Assembly (NCBI GenBank): GCA_037952775.1
Contig: JBANAY010000003.1
Coordinates: 34,658,001-34,722,000, forward strand
Reading direction: 5' to 3'
DNA from: Clonostachys chloroleuca
Taxonomy: Eukaryota > Ascomycota > Sordariomycetes > Hypocreales > Bionectriaceae
Length of the DNA stretch: 64,000 bases
Shown here piece by piece: positions 32,119 to 43,257 of this stretch (position 1 is its first letter; each line of letters begins with the position of its first letter). The notes under the pieces were generated by a model. That model did not search any database. It saw only the letters and a program-made list of their open reading frames with translations, and was not told where the DNA came from. The position numbers and the translations under genes are program-made.

Positions 32119-32927
32119 ATGAAGCTTCTCACTCTTGCTCTCGCTACCTTGGCCTCTGGCCACACTATTTTTCAAAAGGTCAGTGTGAATGGCGCCGATC
32201 AAGGGCAACTGAAGGGCGTCCGTGCTCCTAACAGCAACAACCCAATTCAAAATGTCAATGATGGCGGGATGGCCTGCAATAATGGCCTCAGCTACACTGA
32301 CCAGACAATTATCAATGTGCCTGCTGGCGCCCAAGTTGGTGCTTGGTGGGGTCATGTCATCGGAGGACCTCAGGGTTCAAACGATCCTGATCACCCCATT
32401 GCCGCAAGCCACAAAGGTACAAGATATCAATCGGCTCCTCCCAAAGGCCGCGCTGCTAAGAAAGCATCGACTAAATATTTGTTTGCTGTCCATTAGGTCC
32501 AATCATGGTCTATCTGGCCAAAGTCTCAAATGCTGCTTCGGCCAGCACCAGCGGCCAGAACTGGTTCAAAATCGCCCAGTCCGGCTTGAGCGGAAGCACA
32601 TGGGCTGTCGACACGCTCATCTCCAATGGAGGATGGCACTATTTCACACTCCCAAGCTGCGTTGCTCCAGGTGACTATCTGATGCGCGTGGAGATTCTTG
32701 CCCTCCATTCCGCTTACTCTCAGGGCCAAGCACAATTCTACATGGGGTGTGCCCAAATTCGTGTCACGGGATCAGGAACTAAGACAGGAAGTGACCTCGT
32801 CCAGTTTCCCGGTGCCTATAAAGCCACAGATCCTGGAATCCTGATCAACATTTACGGTACCGGTGGTAGTCCTAATAACAACGGCCAGCCATACACCATC
32901 CCTGGGCCAAGCGTTCTCACCTGTTAA
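32119..32927 (+). CDS. AA9 lytic polysaccharide monooxygenase (2 exons, 242 aa)
   Basis: Exons 32119-32416 and 32497-32927. Copper enzyme that oxidatively cleaves cellulose or related glucans outside the cell. A 14-residue signal peptide precedes His15, which becomes the N-terminal histidine of the mature enzyme (the histidine brace). The second copper His is His98 in ASHKGP, split from exon 2 by the intron. The buried axial site is Q179-F-Y181 in QAQFYMGC, with His170 in LALHSAY in the usual place for the second-sphere His. Family motifs GGMACNNG and [13 protein letters not shown] are also seen. Length fits a single-domain AA9 without CBM1. The intron (gtacaa...cattag) keeps the frame exactly. 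Intact and probably active. Regulation not visible. Confidence 0.95.
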
Positions 32928-33600
32928 ATGATATAAGGCACTTATCCTATCGTTAATTGAGATGTAGGGGTAGCCTTAGTGTGTGGGAGGTTTCAATCTA
33001 GCATAAATCATCAAGGCTTCGCAATACGCTATAGCATGTAAAGTATAGCGTTCAAATTCATGATTTGCTTTTTACATCTTCGAAACCCAGGTGAAAACTC
33101 AATCTTAGCTATGCGTCCACGTTTGACAGTATGAAAAGACTGGTGCTGGTTTATACCTAAAAAAACACTTGTAATTATCTATGGCATCTATTTCTTTGGA
33201 CAGGTAGCCATACGTATCTTATTATGCCGAAATCTTTCGCGCTGTCATACCCGCATATTTGATATCACCTTTGGATATAGATATCGTTGTGTATATATTA
33301 CCTGCTGCGCTTAATATATCTGGGCATTGTAGGCAAAACTTGCTCTAAGTCGATCCTCCTATAAGTAAAATATTTCATCTCAGATGCTCGGATATTGAGC
33401 TTGCTCCTTGTTGGAGAGGTGATCTTTAGAACAAGAAAACAATGAGGATAAGCATACAATTTTACATTAAAATGGGAATATACGGGGGATACTTTCATTC
33501 GGAAAGGCTACTTGAGTAGATCAGGAAATAGTGCAACCTATATTATCGCATGGGGGCGACTTCTAGCGTACGATGCCGCCGTTGGACCCAAGTAAATGTA
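32928..33600. other. Convergent intergenic region
   Basis: 3' flanks of the AA9 gene and the NADP-binding gene. No feature recognised. Confidence 0.4.
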
Positions 33601-34308
33601 TCATTCGCTTGGGCTCTTGAATACACTAATAGCGATGCCAGTGTCGCCTCCATACTCGTTGTCTGCCAAGCGATGCATCAATATTCCCAGTTTCTCCAAT
33701 ATTCTAGAGTCCGACAAATTGTGCCCTGCAAATTGAGGCTTGAATCCAGAGGTTTCAATGAGTGCTCGAACCTGCGCAGCATCCTCGACGGAGTTTCCAC
33801 CGATAAAAACGATTGACGGATAGTGGCCATCGGACCATTTCGTTATGTCAAGCATACCTGCTGGGAAATTATTGAATGCCTTGAATAGAATGGCGTCTGG
33901 AAATTCCCGTTGAAGCCTCTCAGTAACGGAAGTTTGCTCCATGAACTTGAGATCGTGGAAGTGGTTAAAGCCGACATCGACGTTGAGTGGATTCATTGTA
34001 TCAATCACTATCTTCCCTGAGAGGGTTACGTCGTCTTTGCGAAGTTGTTCTAGCACATTTTCAAGTCGTGGGAAATAGACCGCCATGACAACAATGTCTC
34101 CGAATTGGGCTGCGTCCGCCATTGAACCGTATCGGAACCTTGATAGCTCAGTTTCGCTGAGCCCGCGGCCCAATGCTAGGGTTCTGGCACGCTCTCTGAG
34201 CTGTTCCGGATGTGTGTCTTTGCTCAGCATAATATCATGTCCATGACGAACCCAGCCAACGGCGAGATTTAAGCCGATATTGCCGGCATTGATGATGCCA
34301 ATCTTCAT
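33601..34308 (-). CDS. NADP-binding F420-reductase-like protein (235 aa)
   Basis: Intronless frame of 236 codons. It begins with a Rossmann motif IGIINAGNIGLNLA and a basic loop SKDTHPEQLRERA that suits NADP(H). GDIVVMAVYFPRLENVLEQL, GKIVIDTMNP and KAFNNFPAGML are the typical middle blocks of the NADP-oxidoreductase, coenzyme-F420-dependent family (PF03807). Fungal members do not use F420; they act as dinucleotide-dependent reductases of unknown substrate, in the cytosol. Length is normal. No sign of damage. It stands alone between the AA9 gene and the kinase pseudogene. Confidence 0.85.
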   Translation of the reverse strand: MKIGIINAGNIGLNLAVGWVRHGHDIMLSKDTHPEQLRERARTLALGRGLSETELSRFRYGSMADAAQFGDIVVMAVYFPRLENVLEQLRKDDVTLSGKIVIDTMNPLNVDVGFNHFHDLKFMEQTSVTERLQREFPDAILFKAFNNFPAGMLDITKWSDGHYPSIVFIGGNSVEDAAQVRALIETSGFKPQFAGHNLSDSRILEKLGILMHRLADNEYGGDTGIAISVFKSPSE

Positions 34309-35186
34309 TTCCCCAAGGCCAATAAAGTACCTAAATGCAAAAATGTATTAAATGTGAATGAGTATGAATTACTGGTAACGGAGTAGATTTAGTTATGTCG
34401 GGAGTAGCACGGTACGGATCACCTAGGCTCAAACTTAGAAATAAATGCCTACATAGCAACATTTATACCTAACACAAACAAAGTTCCATGATAACGTTTA
34501 TCCCCGAATCAAGTTACTTATTTCAAAGCAGAAAAAAAAAAGCTGAATAATAATAAGACTTCAATTGCGGCACTCTGAGTATTATTCACACAAGTTCATT
34601 AGTAAAGCTTTGGGAGCAAACTCCGCGGATATATTATGAAAGCCAACAAAATGGAGCCTCCATGGAACCAAAACTCCATTATTACCAAGTCGCTGGCTGG
34701 AAGCCTAATGTATTGAAGATGTCATCTTAATTTCTTTTCTCTAGTATTGTTAAATATATACTATTGCGTCAAGGACCTAAGTTTATTCCACTAGACTCAA
34801 GGCTTGAGATTTAACCCCACGTCGAGAACCCTTCTCTTGACTGAGGCGCATGCTCAGGAATTCTACCCACCTTTATCTGACAGGTCCTGATTGCGTCTAT
34901 TATTCATGCGACCCACCCAGCGGTCAACAACAAGGCGTCTGCCAAACGATTAGCGCTGGTCCAATGCCCAGCGCAGGAAAGCTTGACCTGGCATTTATCC
35001 ATTTTCGTTTCCTGCTTACATCGATCCCGCCTTGCCAACACAAGCCGTTAATCTTCATGAGTATAAGATATGCCAGCTCCTTCCACGCAAGCCTGAACTT
35101 ATTGAGTTCTCAGTAACCCTTCTCTTGCGGCAGTCAAGAAAAACAAGGAGAGCCTAAATCCCCACTAACTGATCACGCTCGATGCT
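34309..35186. other. Intergenic region
   Basis: 878 bp between divergent loci. An A-rich run lies at about 34530-34541. No gene recognised. Confidence 0.4.
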
Positions 35187-36746
35187 ATGGGTAATAAACC
35201 GACAGACATCTTCACGGCGGTGTGCAATGGAGACCTCGAAGCCGTCGAAAGTCTACTGAATTAGGGGGCAGACATCAACCATCAGAATGAAGAGGGGACG
35301 CCTCTTCTCCTAACCTCACGAAATGGGCACACGCATACGGTTCGCTTCCTTCTTCTCAAGGGAGCCAGCGTTGTAGACGCGGGTGCTCGCGATGGTTCCA
35401 CACCCATTCACGCAGCAGCAACATTTGGGCACACCGACACCCTCCGAGTCTTGCTAGACAGTGGCGCAGATATCGGAGACGTATATCACTCAAAGTACCA
35501 GGTAGTGGGAAAGTTGGGCTTTGGGTCAACATCAACTGTATGGCTGGCTAAGAATTCCAGTACGTGCCATTTGATCTCGTCTCTGATTGCGTGAGTACCC
35601 TACTAAACAAGAACAACTCTAGAGAACATGTTCATGTTGCCCTAAAAATATATATACAAGGACATACCGGTAAAGAAGAGTCCGAGGTATCCAACAAGAT
35701 TCTTCAAGGTGACTCTGCTCACCCTGAATATCATCATTTCCGAACAGCTCGAGAAATGATTGTCCTGCTGCATCCAAATGGCGATCACCATTGTATGGTC
35801 CAAGACCCAATGTGGGACAGTTGGAGAGACATTCTCCGGAGGAATCCTACACGTCGCTTCAATCTACCGATGCTCAAAGGCGGCCTACAGCAGATTCTAC
35901 GCACTATCGACTATTTACACAATGAGTGTAAGCTTGTTCACACAGGTAAGCCCCAATCTATGAGACGTATACGAATAAAGCGGCCCTATTACTAATTTGG
36001 TATTTGAACATGAAGATATCAAAGCGGATAATATGTTGCATAAAAATGCCGATAAGAGCATTATTGATGCATTTGTTCAAGAAGAAATGAGCACCCCATC
36101 CGCCCGGAAAATTGTGAATGGCGTGACTATTTACAAACAAGACAGTTTCATTTACCAAAACATCTTGGCATCGTCATTATGAGTGATTTTGGTGCTGCAG
36201 TTCGGGGAGACTTGAAGAGAAACCATGACGCGCGGCCAGACGTATATAGATCGCCTGAGGTGATTTTGGAGGTTCCTTGGAGCTATCCGATCGATATATG
36301 GAATATCGGAGTCATGGTTAGTGAAGACTGTTCTTGGAGGGTCCTGCTTTTGCTAACAACATTCCCATGTGATAGATATGGGACATATTTGAAGGTAAGC
36401 ATCTGTTTCACGGCATAGACCTAACGGACACCGCGTATTCCACTAGGGCACATTTGGCAGAAGTGATTGGTATGCTTGGAATGCCTCCCCTTGACCTCCT
36501 TAAGCGTGGTTCCCGAACCGATGACTTTTTCACCAACGATGGTAAGTCGCGTTCTTAGTCCAATTCTTTATTTCTTGCCACTCACCGCATTTTCAATAGG
36601 CCAGTGGAAGGCAGATGTTCCGATCCCTATAGGAAGGGGACGAGAAGCAAGAGTTTCTAAGGTTCGTGGGGGGAATGCTGCAATGGCGCCCAGAGGATCG
36701 GAAAACGGCGAAGGAACTCCTCCAGGATCCCTGGCTATACAACTGA
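35187..36746 (+). pseudogene. Ankyrin repeat - SRPK-like protein kinase fusion, pseudogene
   Basis: The N-terminus (from ATG 35187) has about three ankyrin repeats (DIFTAVCNGDLEAVESLL, GTPLLLTSRNGH, GSTPIHAAATFGHTDTLRVLLDSGAD). It runs straight into a kinase (YQVVGKLGFGSTSTVWLA, VALKIYI, DYLHNECKLVHTDIKADN, MSDFGAAVRG, YRSPEVILEVPW), then GKHLFHG and a C-terminal QWRPEDRKTAKELLQDPWLYN. HTDIKADN and the APE-like segment place it with SRPK/CLK-type CMGC kinases. Introns: about 35561-35622, 35946-36015 (ending AAG), 36316-36374 and 36541-36599. Damage: a TAG after VESLLN in the first ankyrin repeat (where K or E is usual), a frameshift at about 36143 just before DFG, and another at about 36630. 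Function is lost unless these are sequence errors. Confidence 0.82.
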
Positions 36747-37005
36747 TCTCCGTGTTTAAAAAGCTAAATCATCGTTTCCCTCCTACTTACATCAGCCGTT
36801 CCTGTTGTGTCCTTAGATTAGACCACTGCATGCGAAACTTTCATTGCTATATTGTAACCATAAATCTAAGGTACTAGCATTTTAGATTATCTTTATAAAA
36901 GACTCATTAAGGGAGACTTTTTTAGAATGACGAACACATCTAGCCTTTTTCAGTGCACCTTGCTCCATTTTGTCAAAGGCTTGACAGATTCTATTCGCCG
37001 AATAC

Positions 37006-38943
37006 TTAGTTCAGCTTATCGTCATCTTCAAGAATCACCGCACTAGCTTTCTCACTCATCATAAAGAGGGAGATCAATGGGAAAGTCCCGGGTGTAACAG
37101 GGAACACGGAAGCGTCGGCAACCCGCAACCCCTTTACCCCGCGAACACGGAAACGAGAGTCCAAGACTGCCAAGGGGTCGCCATTACTACCGATGGAAGC
37201 TGTGCCGCTAGCATGGTGACCATACGCCTCGTTCCGGACGAACTCTTGCAGCTGCTGCTGGGAGCTAACATTCCTTCCGGGGTAGACCTCGCCTACTGTA
37301 CCCCCAGGGACAGAGTCGAAGATCTTCCTAGTGAACTCGATGCCGTCAACGAGTCCCTGAACGTCTTCGTTTCCGCCGTCCGTGAAATAACGAAAGTTGA
37401 TCTCGGGGACATCGAGAGGATCAGAAGACGTTAGAGTGACGGTGCCAGCCTTGTTGCGAGGATGCGACTCAGAAATGGTATAAGTGTATTTGTTGTTGAT
37501 CTTTGAGAGCTCCGAGCTGTTAGTGTAAGGTGGGACGTGTCCAAAGATAACACCAGATACACCGTACAGAATCAAATCGCGCTCGCCCCGGGGTGCGTCC
37601 TTGGAGGTGTACAGGACAAACTCATAAAACCCAAGGGTGGTCCACGGCCCCTTGCCCTGGAGCCACTCGTGGTAGCAAGGGTTCTGCTCGAGGCTTCCAC
37701 TGCACGTATCAAAAAAGGTGAAGTTTTTGGGGAATTCGTGAATCACGGGAATTTCGTAATGGTCCTGCAAGTTACGACCGACACCAGGAAGGTCCACTAC
37801 GACCGGGATGTTGTGCTCCTTCAGATGCTCAGCTGGGCCAATACCACTGTGCATCAAGATTTGTGGTGTGTTGAAAGTACCGCCCGCGACGATGATCTCG
37901 CGCTTTGCAGTCACGCTTCTGGGAATGCCAGTGGTGTTTTTGGAGGCTGCCCGCGGATCAGCGCGGTACAAAGCCTCTCCCTCCAGGTACTCGACACCAG
38001 TTGCGCGCAAATCATCGTCCAACTTGATCTTTGTGACAAAGCTGTCGAACCGAACAGTCAGCGGGAGGCCTTTGCTGATGCCTTGATTGACTCGACTACC
38101 AGCGCTAAAACGCTTCTCTTGTTCGTCCTTTTTGAAGGAGATCTGGTAGACATCGTTTTGGAAGTCGCGATCAGGGCGATCCTCGTTGATGTCCCAGTTC
38201 GCAACGACGTCAAAGTCGTTACTCTTGGCTCTCTCGGAGTATCCGAGCGCTTCATCAGAGGCCTTGGCAATAGCCATCACTTGCTTGTCCGACTCAATCA
38301 ACGTCTTGTTGGCCCTACCCACAGGTTGGTAGCCGGAGAAGCCGTGACCTGGAGTATCCTCGGGCAGATAGAGGTTGCGCTCAAGCTTCTTGAAATACTC
38401 AAGCATGTGCTCATGACCCCAGGTTTCGTCTCCCGTGATGTCTTTGATATTGTCCCAGTCCCAATCGGACGGACGTACGGTCAATCCGCCGTTGTGAGTG
38501 TCGCAGCCGCCGAGAGTGCCCGCGCGAGGATACCATATACCGAGCTCCTTAGAGCCTTCAGGAGGGTTCAATCCCACCCAGTACTGGCCGTCGGGCTTCA
38601 GCCAGACCGTCTTGCTGTTCTTGGCGCGCTGCTCCTGGTCATCGTAGTCCTTGGTGTAGAACCACCAGCCTTGGGACTCGTCCCATTGTGCCTCTCCGAA
38701 GAAGGCCGGGATCTCTTGGCTACGCTGGTCTGTGTGATTTCGCCCGGCCTCGAGGATGAGGACTGAGTAGCCTGCTTCGGCGAGATTGACTGCCAGCGGG
38801 CCGCCCCCAGGACCTGACCCTATGACGATGTAATCGTAGCTATCAGTCTCGCTGCTCTCGGCTCGGATATTGTCGTGAGGGTGTGCCAGAACTTGTGAAC
38901 TAATGGCAGCAATAAAGCCCAGCGCCAGAGGTGTTGCCCTCAT
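37006..38943 (-). CDS. GMC oxidoreductase, secreted (645 aa)
   Basis: Intronless flavoenzyme. A likely signal peptide spans residues 1-20 (ending SSQVLA). The FAD dinucleotide motif IGSGPGGGPLAVNLAEAG begins at 41, with EAG at 65-67. GMC signature 1 region: WYPRAGTLGGCDTHNGG. Signature 2 region: GGTFNTPQILMHSGIGP. The catalytic HHASGT begins at residue 576. The usual second active-site position lies in PGTFP (618-622), where many relatives have His or Asn, so activity is hard to predict. Family roles include aryl-alcohol, glucose, methanol and choline oxidation, and H2O2 supply for lignocellulose attack. Together with AA9 at 32 kb an extracellular oxidative partnership is conceivable. The enzyme class is firm, the substrate unknown. 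Confidence 0.93.
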   Translation of the reverse strand: MRATPLALGFIAAISSQVLAHPHDNIRAESSETDSYDYIVIGSGPGGGPLAVNLAEAGYSVLILEAGRNHTDQRSQEIPAFFGEAQWDESQGWWFYTKDYDDQEQRAKNSKTVWLKPDGQYWVGLNPPEGSKELGIWYPRAGTLGGCDTHNGGLTVRPSDWDWDNIKDITGDETWGHEHMLEYFKKLERNLYLPEDTPGHGFSGYQPVGRANKTLIESDKQVMAIAKASDEALGYSERAKSNDFDVVANWDINEDRPDRDFQNDVYQISFKKDEQEKRFSAGSRVNQGISKGLPLTVRFDSFVTKIKLDDDLRATGVEYLEGEALYRADPRAASKNTTGIPRSVTAKREIIVAGGTFNTPQILMHSGIGPAEHLKEHNIPVVVDLPGVGRNLQDHYEIPVIHEFPKNFTFFDTCSGSLEQNPCYHEWLQGKGPWTTLGFYEFVLYTSKDAPRGERDLILYGVSGVIFGHVPPYTNSSELSKINNKYTYTISESHPRNKAGTVTLTSSDPLDVPEINFRYFTDGGNEDVQGLVDGIEFTRKIFDSVPGGTVGEVYPGRNVSSQQQLQEFVRNEAYGHHASGTASIGSNGDPLAVLDSRFRVRGVKGLRVADASVFPVTPGTFPLISLFMMSEKASAVILEDDDKLN

Positions 38944-40617
38944 TTCGCCTGTGATTCCTCAGAGGGGTTGCTAAGGAAAGAGGGATGGTGACGAAAGGAC
39001 TGAATGGAATGGTGGAGGATCTCCCTACTTATTTATGAGCGCAATCCGGGCCACTGTCTTTTTCACACTTGGCCCTTCATGACCGCCTCATGGACGCTTT
39101 CGCTCGCTTGCAGGAAACCAAACTGCCTTGCTGCTCGGCAGAGGATAAGATCTGCAGAGATCTGCAGCCTTTACTCGTATTAGTGTCGGATTTTTATCAA
39201 TCAATCTTATCAATCTCCTCCGTCCTTCCTGTTCTAGCCGGTCTGAGATGATCATTGCAACGGTTCATTGGCCAGACTCACTTATTTAGTCATAACTCCA
39301 AAAGCAAATGTAGCATCAGTGACATAATACCAGGTTTCGATGAGATAATTTCCTGCCCATTGGCCCATGGCAGCAGCTTGCTACATAATGCCGCATCTTT
39401 TGTCCTAGCTCCGGCAGATCGCGACAATCCCAATAGCTGTCTACTCCGATCTCGAATCCATAGCTCACTTTCCCGCGATCCCGACATTGGATGCGTGTGT
39501 ATCATGTTCTGTTCATTCTCCGAGGGCATGGTCTTATGTAATCACCGGTACAGCAAGCAAGTTGGTCAAATGCCTGTTTTAAAGCATCTAGCTTGTGATT
39601 CAGCAGTCAAGACTAGGAGCTAGCTCTGCCAATCACCACAGGGGCGTTTGGCCCTGTTGTAGTAGACAGTCAGGTCTTCTGTGACGCGATAGAGCCCGGC
39701 TCACGTGATATATCACGTGAATAAGTCTTCATTTTCTTATTGAATGAAACCTAGCTTGTTTTAGACCATCTTTATACAATAGGAATTACAGGTCTTCTAT
39801 TAATAACCTAGAATTAATTCCGCATCAATGAATGACCTCTGGCCTCAGTGAATTGCTAAATCTGTGTAATATTGTATGAATGTTTGACCCTTGGAGGAAT
39901 TCGATTTCAATTTATTTGCCAGAATGGACTACGACCCTTATGCGCGCGATCTAACTACATCTTCTCAGCGCGATACGACGCATAAAGTAGTAGCAATCTC
40001 GATGCACTGCTAATTCTACCTGGAAAGCATTAAATTATTTAAATTTCTGATGTAGATAACGAGATATAACTTTCAATTAAGAAGGGTATAGGGTAGCTAT
40101 TCAAGTAAACTTATCTACCTACGGTAGTATGAATAAGGTAATTTCTCATTTCCCCCTTAAAATTAGGTATTACTTCATTAGGGTAGGAGGAGCTTGTCAG
40201 TGTCTCCATACCTAACCAAAAATCTGGACGCCAGATCATCCGGTCATTGTGGGGATATGGGACGACATGGAAACTGGTGGATCGTTGCAGCATTCCTGGA
40301 CCTCAGCTGAACTTCAGGTCGCATTCAAGACGGCTATTATCACGGTCTAGCCTATTAGATGACTGTAGACACCACGTCGGATAGCAGCGGCCATGAACCG
40401 GCCTCTCTCACCCGGGCCTGCTGCATCAAAAGTGCACTTTGCCAACACATCTTGCATACGAGCTACGGTAATCGCATGCTACCTTCGTGCATGGCCACCG
40501 ACGAATGATGTCCGACCATTCTTCTCGAGTCCTTAAGAAAAACGCCTCACTTCTCGGCATCAGGTCCCAAAAACCAGACAAAGTCGACTTGACATTTACA
40601 TACCACCCACCGCGAAA
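38944..40617. promoter_or_regulatory. Divergent intergenic region, GMC / ankyrin-DUF2235
   Basis: 1.67 kb between two divergent start codons. It holds the 20-bp CACGTG palindrome (39701-39720). No coding sequence recognised; the short frames have no family features. Confidence 0.45.
39701..39720. promoter_or_regulatory. 20-bp perfect palindrome with two CACGTG boxes
   Basis: tcacgtgata followed by its exact reverse complement. Each half carries CACGTG, the core site of bHLH regulators, one helical turn apart. It lies between divergent genes, 0.76 kb from the GMC start and 0.9 kb from the ankyrin-DUF2235 start. The site is seen; regulation is inference. Confidence 0.6.
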
Positions 40618-42559
40618 ATGCAAGACGGACTCAAGGGAAGGATGACTACGCACACGGCAAACGCCGTCGAGCAGTTTCAGCAGTATGTAGACAGCGGGAA
40701 TGTCGAGGGAGCCCGCGGAACCCTCGACGATGCGGAGAACCCCGTTGATATCAATACCCCTCTCATATCTCAAACCGATCGCGGCAACCCCACGCGACGA
40801 ACTGCGCTTCAAATCGCCATCTACAAAAATTGGCCAGAGTTGTTTGAATTTCTTCTCTTAAGAAACGCCGATGTGAACCTCAATCCCGACGATTTGACTA
40901 ATGAATCAGCTCTACAACTGGCGGTCCGAAAAGACCGGCGTGAGTTTGTTCACCACCTTCTCGAGCACAATGTCAACGTCAACGCGCCACCTGGTGGGCC
41001 TGATGGACAAACAGCACTACATCTTGCCTTTAGGGGCGAAGATGAAGCCTGGGTTGAGCGTTTCCTGAGACACGGAGCCGATATCGAGGCCCAGGATGAA
41101 AACGGGGAATCGGTCCTGTCTATAGCTCGGGGGCTAAGCCAGGACTGTCGAATAGCTCACTTGATTATGGCGCATCATGAAAGATTGAGGGTCTCTAGGC
41201 CGCGTCGCCTCATTGTTTGCTGTGACGGGACGTGGATGAAGAACGACACAAAGCAGCCACTATCGAATGTGGCAAGGATCGCACTCTGCTTTGCCGATTG
41301 TGATCGCGAGCATGAAAAGAACTTCGTACAAGTTATCCATTATCAGCCCGGCGTTGGCACCAGCTCTTTCGGTCCGTACAACTTATATGAAGGGGCTTTC
41401 GCAAAAGGTAGGTACCAGCATAATTATGTTTCCATACGCCATCGTCCCCCGGGTCACTAAACAGCATGCAGCCATTTCGCAAGACGTAAGAGACGCATAC
41501 GGCTTCATCTGCGATAACCACTCGTTTTATAATGACGAAATAATACTCATCGGCTTCTCTCGAGGGGCATTCACCGCTCGCGCTCTTGCGGCTTTAATCA
41601 AAGACGTGGGTGTACTTACTGGTGCGGGAAGATTCTGTATCGATCATGTGTACGGCCTATGGGAGAAGCGACCACTGGCAACCAGCCCTTTACGAGATGA
41701 TCCTTTATTAAAGTATGTAGATAATCTAGCCAAGCATCATCTTACCCAAAGGGATGTACGGATCAGGGCATGTGCGCTTTGGGACACCGTCGCGTCCCTC
41801 GGCGCGAATCTCCCAAAATGGCTGCCGCGGATTCCGTCCCGTAGACTAAAATTCGTCGACTCAAGGCTTTGCTCAAACATCGACTATGCGTTTCAGGCAT
41901 TAGCACTGGACGAAAAAAGATTCAACTTCCAGCCAATGGTGTGGAAGGAGAAGAATGCTACACAACACTTGACGCAGTGTTGGTTTCGAGGCTCTCACGG
42001 AGATGTGGGCGGCGGAAACGACAGCTTTTGTCTCGCGAACCTACCACTCGCTTGGATGATATCAAAATTGCAGGAGAACCGACTCGCATCATTCAACGGC
42101 TACAAGATCAGTCATCTCGCCTCGCACTGGAGGCTGTTACCATGGCTCCTCGGAGAGACAGAAAGCGACGGGCGCTACCAGCAGCCGGTCCAGAACTTCG
42201 ACGTGTTCAATTCGCATACTGGGGGTTATAAACTCGCTGGAACTAAGCTGCGAGAACCGCGAGCCGCCGCGGATCAAGTTAACGATTCGGGGGAGTATCT
42301 TCACGTATCAGTCAAACGACTCCCCAGTTCTGATCCAAACATCATCCTCCATAGTAATAAACTCCAACGCATGGCCGTTCAAGAATGGGTCGATGACGAT
42401 GTCGAGCACCGGATTCTACAAGGATGGCTGGGAATTGCAGAAGATCACGACGTACGCTCAAATCTCGAGAAAATATTGGGTCTTGATCAGCCCCAGGATG
42501 TGGCCGCTGCAGCACCTCAGCAATTCCTCGCTGCGGGTGCTTTGCCAGAAGGACCTTAA
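40618..42559 (+). CDS. Ankyrin repeat - DUF2235 (Tle1-like alpha/beta hydrolase) protein, 2 exons, 625 aa
   Basis: Exons 40618-41407 and 41472-42559, with intron gtaggt...atgcag, give 626 codons including the stop. Residues about 60-170 form three ankyrin repeats (TALQIAIYKNWPELFEFLL, SALQLAVRKDRREFVHHLLEH, TALHLAFRGEDEAWVERFLRHGAD). From about 197 (RLIVCCDGTWMKND) the DUF2235 domain follows, with nucleophile elbow GFSRGAF at 291-297 (Ser293), ALWDTVASLG and GSHGDVGGGN. DUF2235 is related to bacterial Tle1 phospholipase effectors; fungal members have unknown substrates. Fusion to ankyrin repeats suggests a sensor-effector layout. No signal peptide, so it is probably cytosolic. All expected catalytic motifs are present and the gene is intact. 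An alternative start is Met9. Confidence 0.92.
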
Positions 42560-42961
42560 TTCATATACTTTCACCTTGGGTAGGTAGGTTATGACACGGA
42601 GAGCTTGGTGTTACTAAGTTATACAAATGAAGGAGCATATGCCGACTGTTTTCTGCTGGAGAATCGTATGAGATCTACTAGGTTGCCCGCAGCTTTATGA
42701 ACGAAACGAGTCATCCTGAAAGAGAGGGTATGATACATAACTCGCGGGTTTTAGGTTGATGTTTACCTACTTTGTGTATTCATTGTGTTGAGATGTCGGG
42801 TCTGGCATCCTCCATGGCTGTTTATTTACTGTGTACTCGAGCGCTCACCCCATTTTACCTACTCTGCAAGACTTACATCGAAGCACACGAGATAATGGCA
42901 GGGCTTTCATTGCTCCCTATACTGCGAGGTAGTACGCCATGGTTTCTATTAGATATGGAAG
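42560..42961. other. Intergenic region
   Basis: No feature recognised beyond short shadow frames. Confidence 0.4.
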
Positions 42962-43257
42962 GGCATCTACTGGCAGGTGTTGCAGGCCACGACGCTGCAG
43001 AACCTTGTCTTCGACACGCCCACGTCTAAGACCACGAAGGCCATGGGCATCTTCACCGAGAACGGCCGCGGCGACTTCGTGTCGGACCTCGCGTTTAACA
43101 GCGGCAACATTGGGTGCTGCACGGCCTCGCAGCAGTATACAGCTGCAACCTCGTCTTCAACAACTGCAACACGGCGGTGCAGACGGTCTGGGACTGGGGC
43201 TGGAACTGGCACCAGGTCACGGTCAAGGGCGGCTCGATCGTCTTCAATATCTCGGCG
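42962..43257 (+). pseudogene. GH55 beta-1,3-glucanase, internal fragment
   Basis: IYWQVLQATTLQNLVFD, GIFTENGRGDFVSDLAFNSGNIG, then SQQYTA and, in another frame, NLVFNNCNTAVQTVWDWGWNWHQV read like rungs of a right-handed beta-helix as in GH55 exo-beta-1,3-glucanases. Only about 90-100 residues of a normally 700-800 residue enzyme are present, with a frameshift at about 43140. Both ends are missing. Confidence 0.7.

Noticed and set aside
37537..38766. 409-codon open frame on the plus strand
   Set aside because: Lies antisense within the GMC oxidoreductase gene and shows no domain; it is a shadow of strong codon bias in the real gene.
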